Assembly (NCBI GenBank): GCA_900466945.1
Contig: UBNV01000016.1
Span: forward strand, 62,001 to 126,000
Length of the DNA stretch: 64,000 bases
Direction of reading: 5' to 3'
Source of the DNA: Hyphomicrobiales bacterium
Lineage (GTDB): Bacteria; Pseudomonadota; Alphaproteobacteria; Rhizobiales; Rhizobiaceae
The position numbers and the translations under genes were made by a program. Positions within the stretch are counted from its first letter, which is position 1; each line of letters starts with the position of its first letter. Positions 42,073-50,698 of this stretch are shown in pieces. Under the pieces are notes generated by a model. That model worked only from the letters and a program-made list of their open reading frames with translations. It had not been told where the DNA came from and did not search any database.

Positions 42073-43254
42073 GTGACACAAACGGTCGAAGTGAACGATC
42101 TCGTCCTGGCAATCTACGACACGACGATCGATCCGTCGGGGTGGCCGGACGTGCTCGACCGGGTATCACGTTACATCGGCGCGCGCGGTGCCTTTATCTT
42201 CGAACTGAAAGGCGTGGGAAAAGAGCGACGTATCCATGCACCCTTTTTCAGCAGGGTTTACGATGCCGAGCTGGTCCATGGATATCTCACAACCCATAAC
42301 GAGCAGGAACTGGTCGATCAGGACACATTTGCCCGCCATTCGCGACCCACGGACCAGATCCAGCTGATTTCCGATGACGTGCTTGCCAAGTCGCAAGATG
42401 AGTTCCTGTCTCGGCCAAACGTGCAGCAAATGCTGCAATATGGCATCCGATACCGTGCCGGTGCGCTTCTCAACAAGGATCAGGTGTATCAGGACCGGTT
42501 CGCGCTGCAGTTCTCGCAAAGTGCCGGTCCTCTGTCCAAGGAGCATTTCGAACGCGCAGCGCTATTGATGCCGCATATCGCCAAGGCGCTCAATATCAGC
42601 CGACCGACCAAGCAACTCGCAGACCAGTTTCGATCCGTGGCCGACTGTATCGATCTGCTCGTCATCGGCGTCTGCATCCTTGATGCCAATGGATGCATCG
42701 TACATTGCAACCAAGAATTCCGCCGCCAGTTGGACAGCTATCCGGTGTTTCGCAAGGACCCGGCGGGAAGGCTTGTAATGAACGGCTCGGGGCAAGGCAG
42801 CGCCCTGACGGAGCTTCGTGGAGATCTCAGCAATCATGGACGATTTGGCGCGCGTCCGCGCAAGGAGGCCATCGTGTCGCTGGTGGATGACAAGCCTCAC
42901 ACCCTCTGCATCGAGGTGGCGCCACTGACAAGCGCAAACGAGTTTGGCGAACCCTCCCTCAACGGACATATCGTCTACAGCATGGACACCGGCAGCTTCT
43001 ACGAGATCAATGGAGAGATGCTCGCCTCGATGTTCTCCCTGACCCAGGCAGAAGCCGCAGTGCTGGAAATGGTGGCTGAGGGGCTGACGAACATGCAGAT
43101 ATCCGAGCGGCGCGCAAAATCGGTCGAGACCGTGAATTCTCAGGTCAAATCCCTGCTCGTAAAAACGCGCTCCGCCAATCGGACGCAACTGATCCGGCTC
43201 GCCACCAATATCAGTTCCAGTTTCATTCTGGAGCGTCCTCACCAGAATGGGTGA
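42073..43254 (+). CDS. LuxR-type transcriptional regulator
   Basis: A 393-residue regulator with a C-terminal LuxR helix-turn-helix (about residues 335-390): FSLTQAEAAVLEMVAEGLTN, then SERRAKSVETVNSQVKSLLV. The N-terminal 320 residues form a sensory region with a possible PAS-like segment near residue 200 (GVCILDANGCIVHCNQEFRR). No receiver domain or signal peptide is present. The GTG at 42073 has an AGGTGGAA ribosome site; a TTG 17 codons upstream does not. Divergent from the subtilase and upstream of the cytochrome/protease genes, which it probably controls. The signal is unknown. Confidence 0.87.
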   Translation: MTQTVEVNDLVLAIYDTTIDPSGWPDVLDRVSRYIGARGAFIFELKGVGKERRIHAPFFSRVYDAELVHGYLTTHNEQELVDQDTFARHSRPTDQIQLISDDVLAKSQDEFLSRPNVQQMLQYGIRYRAGALLNKDQVYQDRFALQFSQSAGPLSKEHFERAALLMPHIAKALNISRPTKQLADQFRSVADCIDLLVIGVCILDANGCIVHCNQEFRRQLDSYPVFRKDPAGRLVMNGSGQGSALTELRGDLSNHGRFGARPRKEAIVSLVDDKPHTLCIEVAPLTSANEFGEPSLNGHIVYSMDTGSFYEINGEMLASMFSLTQAEAAVLEMVAEGLTNMQISERRAKSVETVNSQVKSLLVKTRSANRTQLIRLATNISSSFILERPHQNG

Positions 43255-43362
43255 TGCGGCGTAATCGATCTTTGCAATAGCTATTGCCGGGACGCGCTCA
43301 ACACATTGCTGCGTCATTGATGCGTCGCTAATGTAGGCTCATTGGCCCGCCGGGGGGAGTGC

Positions 43363-45300
43363 ATGCGCATGTTACGGCTGCCCTTTCATTTCATGTCCGT
43401 CTGCCCTGCCCTTGGTTTCGCATTGACGATGACCATGTCGCATGCCGTCGCCAACGAAGTTGCGGGGCGGCTGCCAGCCGGCGTGATCGCGCTCGATCAA
43501 GGCTGGAGCGACCAGGAAAAAAGCTGGTGGTATACGGCAAGCCAGGGCTCCCGCCTTCTGCCGCTAGACTGGATGCTGGCACTGGAAACGGCTGGGTCCA
43601 CAGCCGAGGCTCCGGAAAAGTTCATGTCACCGGAGAACATCGAACGGCTCGGCTACCTGCCCAATCCGTCCTCCGTCGACAATCCGCTCGGACTGCCCGT
43701 GGGCTTCGTCATTGACCACGACAAGACCCGCTCGGCCGATCTGATGTGCGACACCTTTCCCGCCACCTGTGATGCACTGACCATGCGAAAGCCGTGGATC
43801 GGCCTGAACTGCTCGGCCTGCCACACCAATGAAATTGAGTTCAGTGGCAAGCGCTTCAGGGTCGAAGGGGCAGCAACACTCGCGGACTTCCAGGAACTTG
43901 AGGAAAGCCTGCTGAGAGCGCTGAAACTCACGCTTTCGGACCGTGCCAAGTTCGATCGGTTTGCACGCGCCGTGTTGAAATCCGATCTCACCGTCGAGAG
44001 CCGTGCGGCCCTCGAAGCGCAGGTTGAAGAACAGATCGCCTGGCAACAGCTGCTCGAAGACAAGAACAAGGCGGATGTGCGTTATGGTCGGGGCCGTCTC
44101 GATGCACAGGGCCATATCCTCAACAAGGTGGCCCTGATCACACGCCAGCCCAATCAGATCGATACGATCCGTGCAGACGCCCCCGCAAGCTATCCCTTCA
44201 TCTGGAACACGTCACAGCAAGGCAAGATCCAGTGGAATGGCATCGCAAACAACATTCTGAAGATCAACATTCTCGGACGTGAAACCGATGTCGGCGCACT
44301 TGTACGAAACACCTCTGAGGTAGTCGGCGTCTTTGCCCATATCGAGACGGATCGCGGCAAGGCCTGGCGTGGTTACGATTCCAGCGTCCGGCTGGATACG
44401 ATGATCGGGCTTGAACGTCTCCTCGCCCGCCTGAAATCGCCACGCTGGCCCGAGAATATCCTGCCGGCGATCGACTGGGAAAAAGCCGCGAGGGGCGAAC
44501 AGCACTTCGTGAGCTTCAAATGCGCCTCCTGCCACGAGCCCCTGGCATGGGACGATCTCGCCTCTCCTGCAAAGGAGAAGATGGATCCGATAGGTCACCA
44601 GCAGACAGACATATTCCTCGCCTGCAACACTTTTCTGCATGCGTCGAAGTCGGGCAACCAGGCGGGCCAGAAGATCTTCGCCTTCACCGGTGAGCGGATT
44701 GGCGAAATAGAGTTCACCCGCAATCTCCTTGTGAACACGGTGGTCGGTGCGGTTGTCGGCAAGCTCGACGAACTGGCCGGTGGCGCATTTACCGATGTCT
44801 TTCCAAGCGGCCGGGCGGGCGATGCCGGCACGGAGAGCAGCGGCATCGACTTTCTTCCCGGCGTCAGTGACGAGGTCAAGAAGGATCAGGCACGGCAATG
44901 TCTGACAGCTGAACACGAGCTCCTGGCCTACAAGGCGCGTCCGTTGAACGGGATCTGGGCGACCGCACCCTATCTGCACAATGGTTCGGTACCCACACTC
45001 TACGACCTCCTGCTTCCAGCCAGGGTGCGCAATGTCTGGGAGGGGACTGCACCACCGCCAGAACCCACAGGCCCGACCCGTCCTGAAGTCTTTGCCGTCG
45101 GCTCACGCCAATTCGATCCGGCTCGCGTCGGCTTCGTGACCTCTGCCGATGCCGGAGACGATCACTTCGTGTTCCGTGTCCGCGATGAACTGTCAGGCGA
45201 GCCGATCCCCGGCAACTACAATTCCGGCCATGACTACGGTACCGGCGCACTGAGCGACGAAGAACGCATGGAACTGGTGGAATATCTGAAGACGCTTTGA
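43363..45300 (+). CDS. Exported di-haem cytochrome c, RoxA/cytochrome c peroxidase-like
   Basis: A 645-residue protein with a signal peptide (FMSVCPALGFALTMTMSHAV, cleavage near VANEV). Two haem-binding motifs are present: CSACH near residue 152 and CASCH near residue 395. RPLNGIWATAPYLHNGSVPT near residue 530 is the conserved stretch of RoxA-type and di-haem peroxidase proteins, whose members cleave rubber or reduce peroxide. ATG 43363 follows GGGGGGAG. The next gene, an exported subtilase, starts 52 bases later. Its reaction is not predictable, but it should be a periplasmic redox enzyme. Confidence 0.87.
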   Translation: MRMLRLPFHFMSVCPALGFALTMTMSHAVANEVAGRLPAGVIALDQGWSDQEKSWWYTASQGSRLLPLDWMLALETAGSTAEAPEKFMSPENIERLGYLPNPSSVDNPLGLPVGFVIDHDKTRSADLMCDTFPATCDALTMRKPWIGLNCSACHTNEIEFSGKRFRVEGAATLADFQELEESLLRALKLTLSDRAKFDRFARAVLKSDLTVESRAALEAQVEEQIAWQQLLEDKNKADVRYGRGRLDAQGHILNKVALITRQPNQIDTIRADAPASYPFIWNTSQQGKIQWNGIANNILKINILGRETDVGALVRNTSEVVGVFAHIETDRGKAWRGYDSSVRLDTMIGLERLLARLKSPRWPENILPAIDWEKAARGEQHFVSFKCASCHEPLAWDDLASPAKEKMDPIGHQQTDIFLACNTFLHASKSGNQAGQKIFAFTGERIGEIEFTRNLLVNTVVGAVVGKLDELAGGAFTDVFPSGRAGDAGTESSGIDFLPGVSDEVKKDQARQCLTAEHELLAYKARPLNGIWATAPYLHNGSVPTLYDLLLPARVRNVWEGTAPPPEPTGPTRPEVFAVGSRQFDPARVGFVTSADAGDDHFVFRVRDELSGEPIPGNYNSGHDYGTGALSDEERMELVEYLKTL

Positions 45301-45352
45301 ACATCGGATCTTGGCGGTCGGGCAAGCTCGACCTCAAATGCGGGGGGACAGT

Positions 45353-47518
45353 ATGAGAAGCCGCAATCACGCCCTGCTGCTGGCCCTGCTGTGTGGCGGA
45401 TCCTCGACACCAGCCTTTGGCCAATCCGCCGAGAGGGCAGCCGCTGAAGTCTTCGTCGAATTCTCGGGCGGTGCGATCGACCGCGACATGGCCACCGTCG
45501 TCGAAGCTTTTTCCGCGGAAAGCCGCATCCTTCCGACGCGCACATACACCCCGCAAGAGACGACAGGCCTTTGCGCCATCCTCGCCAGTGAGCTCAGTCT
45601 CGCACCGGAATTCTGCACGACAGACATCATCGCCGCCGTTCGCAGTCTGAATCAAAAAAACGGCGCTGAGATCAATCCTGATGCAATCAGTCCCAAGCAG
45701 GGAGTCGTGCTTCCCGACATAAAGGTGACGGTGACCGAGGCGAACCGCATATTTGACCTGGATCAGGCCGAGCAGGCACAGCGTCTCGAACAGCTGGAAA
45801 GCAATCCGAGCTGGCGCAACGTCATTACGCGCAAGGAGACGGATCTCTTGTCTCGCCAGGATAAGAGCGATCCGACACTCCCACAGCTCGACCAGCTCAC
45901 CTTCAAGAAAACCGCCTGGCAGTTTCAAGTCTCGGACCCCTCTGACCTGGCCGAGGCCGAGTTCCTGTCACGGGAACTCGGCAACCTCAACCTGTCGATC
46001 GACGTCGAGCGGCGCGGTGGCTTCGACAAGGCAGCCCACTCCCTGTCCGTCTATTCCGCCAATGATCACTACAAGCGCTGGTGCATCGAAAAGACCGTGG
46101 TGGATGCCGAGGGCGCTTATGCCGACCTCACCGGTTGGCTTTACGAAACAAAGGACGTGGTATCATGCGAAGGTGAAATCCCGGTCCAACCGGAAGTGGT
46201 GATCATGGATCAGGCGATCTCGGCCCACCCTGACCTGGCCCACGCCCTTCCCGCGTCGTCGCGTGCTGAGCCGGCGCAAACCGACCACCTCTGCAAGAGT
46301 GCCCCATTCGATCGCACGCGCGATCATGGCACGCTTCTCTCCACCATCGTCGCGGCCAATGCCAATGGCTACGGCTTTCGCGGAATGGAGCCGAATGCGC
46401 GCATCAAGTCCTTCGTCTGGGACCGGAAATCTGTCACGAACACCGATCTGAAGCTCTTCATCCGTGACGCTCTGACGCCGGCCCAGCCGCAGGTTTATCT
46501 GTTTGCCAGCGAATTTGCGCCTTACACGCCTCATCCCGACCAGAATGCGAGTGAGTTCGAGATCCGCAACGCCAAGCAGATATGGCGGCGCACCGCAGAC
46601 GGAAACTGGACCGATCAGTTGGCCAATGAAGGCGTTCGCCTGAAGGGCGGTCTGGAACAGGAGGTTCTGCAAAGCCCCATGCTGCTCGTCGCCTCTGCCG
46701 GTCAGGCTGGAGAGGGCGATGAGGGACGCGAGATTACCTGGGAAACGCCGATGGCACCTCAAAATCTCGGCGACCACGACAAGCTGCTCGTGGTTGGCGC
46801 CTGCACGGATTGCAACAAGGAAACGGCTGCCCTGTGGCAGCAATCGAACCGCAGCAATGAAGCAAAACGATTTGTGTCCGTCATGGCACCAGGTGGCGGT
46901 GAAATCCCGACCTATCTTGCCAACCAGCATGTCGGGGAAACGACCGGCGGCACCTCGGCATCGGCAGCTTTTGTGGCCGGCCTCGCCGCTCGGATGGCGA
47001 GTTGTTATCCGAACAGTTTCAGCGCCCGGCCCGGTCGGCTGAAAGAGCGGATCGTTCTCGCCTCGCGCCCTGTGGCGGATCCGGTTGCGATCTCGCATCT
47101 GGCAGGGGGCGTCGCGGATCCCGAGGTTTCGATGCTCGACCCGCGCCGCTCCTGGCTTAAACTTAAGGACACACCGGTGAGGCCGGTCGACGTCGTCAAA
47201 TGGTGCAGCGAGAGGCTGAAATTCGCCGAGGACGAGAACGACCCGCGCGACAGCCTCAATCTCCTCTCGACCCGCCGGCTCACGAATATCGATGAGATTG
47301 GCGTGGTACAGCAGAGCGTCCTGCAAAATGTCGGCAGATCCGTCGTGCGGCGCGAGCCGCCGGGAAAGGCTGCAATGCCGGAGGCTCCTGTCGCAAGCGT
47401 GCGCTATGCGGCAGACGGCCCGGAATGTGCCGTATCGATCAAGCGCATGACGGACCTATTCTTGGCGGACGAGATTAAAACCACGGGAGAGTGCAATGCC
47501 CTGCCGCTCTGCGAGTAA
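45353..47518 (+). CDS. Exported S8-family protease-like protein with altered oxyanion position
   Basis: A 721-residue protein with a signal peptide (MRSRNHALLLALLCGGSSTP and on, cleavage near FGQSAE). A 280-residue N-terminal region lacks recognised domains. The subtilase core follows: Asp in EVVIMDQAISAHPDL (about residue 285), His in DHGTLLSTIVAA (about 325), Ser in TGGTSASAAFVAGLAA (about 530). Where subtilases have AAGN the protein has VASAGQAGEG, so the oxyanion Asn is replaced by Gln. Cys pairs (ACTDC, CEG) suggest disulfides. GGGGGG precedes ATG 45353. It overlaps the trypsin-like gene by 23 bases. Confidence 0.83.
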   Translation: MRSRNHALLLALLCGGSSTPAFGQSAERAAAEVFVEFSGGAIDRDMATVVEAFSAESRILPTRTYTPQETTGLCAILASELSLAPEFCTTDIIAAVRSLNQKNGAEINPDAISPKQGVVLPDIKVTVTEANRIFDLDQAEQAQRLEQLESNPSWRNVITRKETDLLSRQDKSDPTLPQLDQLTFKKTAWQFQVSDPSDLAEAEFLSRELGNLNLSIDVERRGGFDKAAHSLSVYSANDHYKRWCIEKTVVDAEGAYADLTGWLYETKDVVSCEGEIPVQPEVVIMDQAISAHPDLAHALPASSRAEPAQTDHLCKSAPFDRTRDHGTLLSTIVAANANGYGFRGMEPNARIKSFVWDRKSVTNTDLKLFIRDALTPAQPQVYLFASEFAPYTPHPDQNASEFEIRNAKQIWRRTADGNWTDQLANEGVRLKGGLEQEVLQSPMLLVASAGQAGEGDEGREITWETPMAPQNLGDHDKLLVVGACTDCNKETAALWQQSNRSNEAKRFVSVMAPGGGEIPTYLANQHVGETTGGTSASAAFVAGLAARMASCYPNSFSARPGRLKERIVLASRPVADPVAISHLAGGVADPEVSMLDPRRSWLKLKDTPVRPVDVVKWCSERLKFAEDENDPRDSLNLLSTRRLTNIDEIGVVQQSVLQNVGRSVVRREPPGKAAMPEAPVASVRYAADGPECAVSIKRMTDLFLADEIKTTGECNALPLCE

Positions 47519-48725
47519 GGCCGCGATCACCTGTTTCCTGGCGACCGGGTCATGGCTCTTGGCTACTTCGCCCGTACCCGCTCAAGAGGAAGCTCTGGTC
47601 ACCGAATTCGGAACACCTTTCAAGCCTCTAGATGCAGTCTTGAGCAAGGCAAGACCCCGTATCGAGATCGATGGGCGCGTCCCAGGCGAAGACCCGCGCT
47701 ACTACCGCCTTCGCATCAGGGTCGAGAATCCTGAAAGCGAAGAATGGGCAATTGTGGTGCGTTCGCCTGTCGGCCAGATCCTGACAGCTTTCGATCAAAC
47801 CGAACAGGCGTGCGAAAGCGAGGCCGGATGCTGGACGCGACGCCTCACCTCCGGACTTCCGGTCGTACAATTCTCAACTCAGTCGACAAAAGTCCGCGCC
47901 GAGGTACTGGACGGGCTTTACATGCCCTCCAAGCCCGAGAAGACCTTTTATTCGCCGATGCAAGGCAGCCGCGATGAGCTGATGACTGGCCTCAGCTTCA
48001 CCAATCGCGAAGAGAAGGTCGTGATGCAATCCCTGGCAGACAATCTGGGAATGCTGGTCGGATCAGGTCCAAAACTCAATGGCGAACCAACCAACTGGTG
48101 CTGCAGCGGCGTCAGATTGACCTCGGACCTCTTCATGACGAACTGGCATTGCGGGGCAGCCCCCAGGATGCCGGACGACGCCCATTGGCAACCTCACATA
48201 TGCCATTCCGGCATCATCGACATGTCGTGGGATGGCGACGACGAAAGCCGGGAATATTCCTGCCGAACCGTCGAGTTCAAGGACAAGGCACTGGATGTGG
48301 CGATCTTGAGGTTGTCGCCGATCGCAGACGGCCCTGCCCTGATCCGCCCGCTCACACAACCTTCTCCGTCCACCAGACCCGTTGCCAATGGAGATCGACT
48401 TTTTGTTCTGCATCACCCTGCCTGCGCACCGAAGTCTGTAACGCGCGGCTGTTCGGCTCTGAAAGGCGGCCTGGCGACATGGACAGCCTCGGCCGGCGGA
48501 GGCACTGCAACCGAATTCAGCCATAATTGCACCACCGAGAACGGCAGTTCCGGAGGGCCAGTCTTTTCCGCCGACGCGCGCCTTGTGGGTCTGCATCATC
48601 TGGGCGTGAGCCCGATGCGCCTTGAACCCGGAAATTTCGCCGTCGATATGAGCTCGATCCTCGGGAAGATCGGACACGACGACAATGCACTGCTTGAGGA
48701 GATTACCGCTGGCGTCCAGCCCTAA
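47496..48725 (+). CDS. Exported trypsin-like (S1-fold) serine protease
   Basis: A 409-residue protein with a signal peptide (ITCFLATGSWLLATSPVPAQ, cleavage near residue 30). An N-terminal beta-rich region of about 150 residues (RYYRLRIRVENPESEEWAIV) resembles a P-domain or pre-peptidase fold. The trypsin-like core has His in LFMTNWHCGAAP, Asp in ALDVAILRLSP and Ser in TTENGSSGGPVFSADARLVG. Several Cys residues imply disulfides. It overlaps the preceding subtilase-like gene by 23 bases, so both are co-translated. A processing relationship between the two proteases is likely but not shown. Confidence 0.88.
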   Translation: MPCRSASKAAITCFLATGSWLLATSPVPAQEEALVTEFGTPFKPLDAVLSKARPRIEIDGRVPGEDPRYYRLRIRVENPESEEWAIVVRSPVGQILTAFDQTEQACESEAGCWTRRLTSGLPVVQFSTQSTKVRAEVLDGLYMPSKPEKTFYSPMQGSRDELMTGLSFTNREEKVVMQSLADNLGMLVGSGPKLNGEPTNWCCSGVRLTSDLFMTNWHCGAAPRMPDDAHWQPHICHSGIIDMSWDGDDESREYSCRTVEFKDKALDVAILRLSPIADGPALIRPLTQPSPSTRPVANGDRLFVLHHPACAPKSVTRGCSALKGGLATWTASAGGGTATEFSHNCTTENGSSGGPVFSADARLVGLHHLGVSPMRLEPGNFAVDMSSILGKIGHDDNALLEEITAGVQP

Positions 48726-48784
48726 AGGGATTGGAATATTCCGCGCGCAACATTGCCATTCTGGATGACTTGGGATTGAGAACC

Positions 48785-48809
48785 CGGCTCGTCCAATGAG
48801 CCGAGGCTC
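48785..48809. terminator. Possible bidirectional hairpin between convergent genes
   Basis: CGGCTC (48785-48790) can pair with GAGCCG (48798-48803) around 7 bases, and GAGCC-GA-GGCTC overlaps it. It lies between the convergent trypsin-like and SDR genes. There is no T-run, so terminator function is only suggested by position. Confidence 0.3.
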
Positions 48810-48877
48810 GGTGAATATTGGCGCTCGCCCTCCCCATCTGCGACGCCAACGAGGCGGCGAAACCGGAGGGCGCTGCA

Positions 48878-49663
48878 TCATGACATGATCAGTCCGCCGT
48901 CGACGTTGATTGTTTGACCCGTAATGTATGCCGCATCGGCGGAGGCCAAGAATGCGACAAGGGCGCCGACTTCGGCCGGAGTTCCGGCGCGGCCCATCGG
49001 AATGCCCGCGACCCATTCGCTCATCAACTCGCCCGGATCGTAGTCGCCGAGCATCTTGCCCCAGACGCGGTCGTTGTAGTCCCACATTTCGGTATGGATG
49101 ATGCCAGGGCAGATGGCATTCACCGTGATGCCCTCCTTCGCCAGTTCCTTGGCGAGGCTCTGGGTGAGACCGAGGACTCCGAATTTCGAGGCTGCGTAAT
49201 GAGGCGTGTAGATGAAGCCCTGCCGGGCCTGGCCGGAGGCCGTGTTGATCAGCCGCCCCTTCGTGCCGGTCGCCCGGAAACGGGCGATCGCTTCCTGGCA
49301 GCAGAGAAACACGCCCTTCGTGTTGACGTCGAGGTTCAGATCCCATTCCCGCTCGCTCAAATCCTCGACCTTGGCGATGGTGATGACGCCGGCATTCTGG
49401 ACCGACACGCTGAGCGGACCGAGCCGGGCTTCCGCCTCCTTATACGCTTCCCGGACGGCGGCGGAATTCGTGACGTCTAGCTGCAGGCCAAGCACATCTA
49501 CGCCCGTCTCTTCAGCGAGCCGCCGAGCCACCTCGCTGGTATCAGTCTCGATCGCGGCAATCGCGACCTTTGCCCCCTCTTCGGCAAACCGTCGGGCGAT
49601 GCCGAGACCGATCCCCTTGTTGCCGCCCGTGACAAAAACGGTCTGCCCGGAAAAACGCTGCAT
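48878..49663 (-). CDS. Short-chain dehydrogenase/reductase (polyol or ketose type)
   Basis: A 261-residue SDR. The NAD(H) fold is VFVTGGNKGIGLGIARRFAE; NAG motif VQNAGVI; catalytic Ser in INTASGQARQG, Tyr and Lys in YTPHYAASKFGVLGLT. The C-terminal DGGLIMS end is typical. It is the last gene of the minus-strand operon (transketolase, kinase, SorC regulator), 52 bases after the regulator. It probably interconverts a polyol and a ketose feeding the FGGY kinase; acetoin or sorbitol-type activities are alternatives. Confidence 0.9.
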   Translation of the reverse strand: MQRFSGQTVFVTGGNKGIGLGIARRFAEEGAKVAIAAIETDTSEVARRLAEETGVDVLGLQLDVTNSAAVREAYKEAEARLGPLSVSVQNAGVITIAKVEDLSEREWDLNLDVNTKGVFLCCQEAIARFRATGTKGRLINTASGQARQGFIYTPHYAASKFGVLGLTQSLAKELAKEGITVNAICPGIIHTEMWDYNDRVWGKMLGDYDPGELMSEWVAGIPMGRAGTPAEVGALVAFLASADAAYITGQTINVDGGLIMS

Positions 49664-49715
49664 GCTCTACTCCTCCAATATGCAGCCGATCCGACAGCCG
49701 CCCCGTATGGGGCGA

Positions 49716-50666
49716 TCAGGCCGTCAGTCGCGCTGCGGTAAATTTATCCGTGACGAGTACGTCGATTATGCCCATCCTGAGCGCCCCCGCGATCGCTTCC
49801 GTCTTCGATTCTCCACCCGCAAGGGCCATGACACGATCGGCCTTGCGCAATTCCTCGAGCGAAATGCCGATGACGCGTTCGTTGAGCGGCGTTTCGACCG
49901 GCTTGCCATCGCGATCGTAGAAGCGGAACGAGATCTCGCCGACGGCACCTGCATCGTGCAGCATGGCCATTTCCTGGCGCGAGAAGACATTGCCGGAGCG
50001 GGCCAGGAGTTCCGAGGGCTCAACGGCACCGATACCGATGACGGCGAGGGTCAGACGTCCGAAGAGATCCATCGTGCCGCGAACGACCGGGTCCGCAAGC
50101 ATCACCAGTTTCGCCTCGCGCGAAGAGGTGATGCCCTGGACAAGCAGAAGACGCGGCTCGCCGCCAGTCAGTTTCGCCAGACGGGCCGTCAATTGTGTCG
50201 CATGCGTCTGTACCGAAGCCTCGCCCATGCCGCCGAGGATCTGGACAATGTACTTGGCCTTTCCGGTCTTCAGCGGGTGGATATTGTCCACCATTCGCAG
50301 AAGCGTCTGGCTCCAGCTCGACACGCCAATGATCTCATCCTGCTGCAGGGTAACTTCGACGAAATGTGCGGCAGCCTCGCCAATGCGGGCCATGATGGCG
50401 CCGTCGCGATCCTCCGAACAGTCGATGACGATCGCTTCGGTCAGGCCGTAGCGCTCACGAAGGGCGGTCTCCAGGTCTGCAAAGGTGCCGGGCGGCGGGA
50501 TGATCGTCGTGCGCACGATTCCTTCCATCTCGGCGCGCTTCAGCATTCTGGAAACCGTCGCCTGCGACATGTGCATGATCTCGGCGATCTCTGCCTGTCG
50601 CCTGCCCTCGGCGTGATACATTTGTGCGACGCGGGCGATAAGTCGAAGCTCGTTGAGACGTCCCAT
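49716..50666 (-). CDS. SorC/DeoR-family sugar-responsive regulator
   Basis: A 316-residue SorC-type regulator. The helix-turn-helix is AEIAEIMHMSQATVSRMLKR (residues 25-45). The effector domain has GVSSWSQTLLRMVDNIHPLK and VQILGGMGEASVQTHATQLT, the sugar-phosphate binding loops of the family. ATG 50666 lies 5 bases after GGAGGG; a start at 50696 would lie inside the kinase stop region. The 8-base-arm palindrome at 50679-50698 is immediately upstream. It sits inside the operon it is expected to control, with a phosphorylated ketose as likely effector. Confidence 0.9.
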   Translation of the reverse strand: MGRLNELRLIARVAQMYHAEGRRQAEIAEIMHMSQATVSRMLKRAEMEGIVRTTIIPPPGTFADLETALRERYGLTEAIVIDCSEDRDGAIMARIGEAAAHFVEVTLQQDEIIGVSSWSQTLLRMVDNIHPLKTGKAKYIVQILGGMGEASVQTHATQLTARLAKLTGGEPRLLLVQGITSSREAKLVMLADPVVRGTMDLFGRLTLAVIGIGAVEPSELLARSGNVFSRQEMAMLHDAGAVGEISFRFYDRDGKPVETPLNERVIGISLEELRKADRVMALAGGESKTEAIAGALRMGIIDVLVTDKFTAARLTA

Positions 50667-50678
50667 GAACCCTCCGGT

Positions 50679-50698
50679 GGGTGAATTTTTATTCACCC
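50679..50698 (-). promoter_or_regulatory. Perfect palindrome spanning the kinase stop, before the SorC gene
   Basis: GGGTGAAT-TTTT-ATTCACCC has fully complementary 8-base arms. It contains the kinase stop codon and ends 13 bases before the regulator start. It may be a SorC operator (A/T-rich centres with TGAAT/ATTCA are typical) or, in mRNA, a hairpin directly before the ribosome site, or both. Confidence 0.6.
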
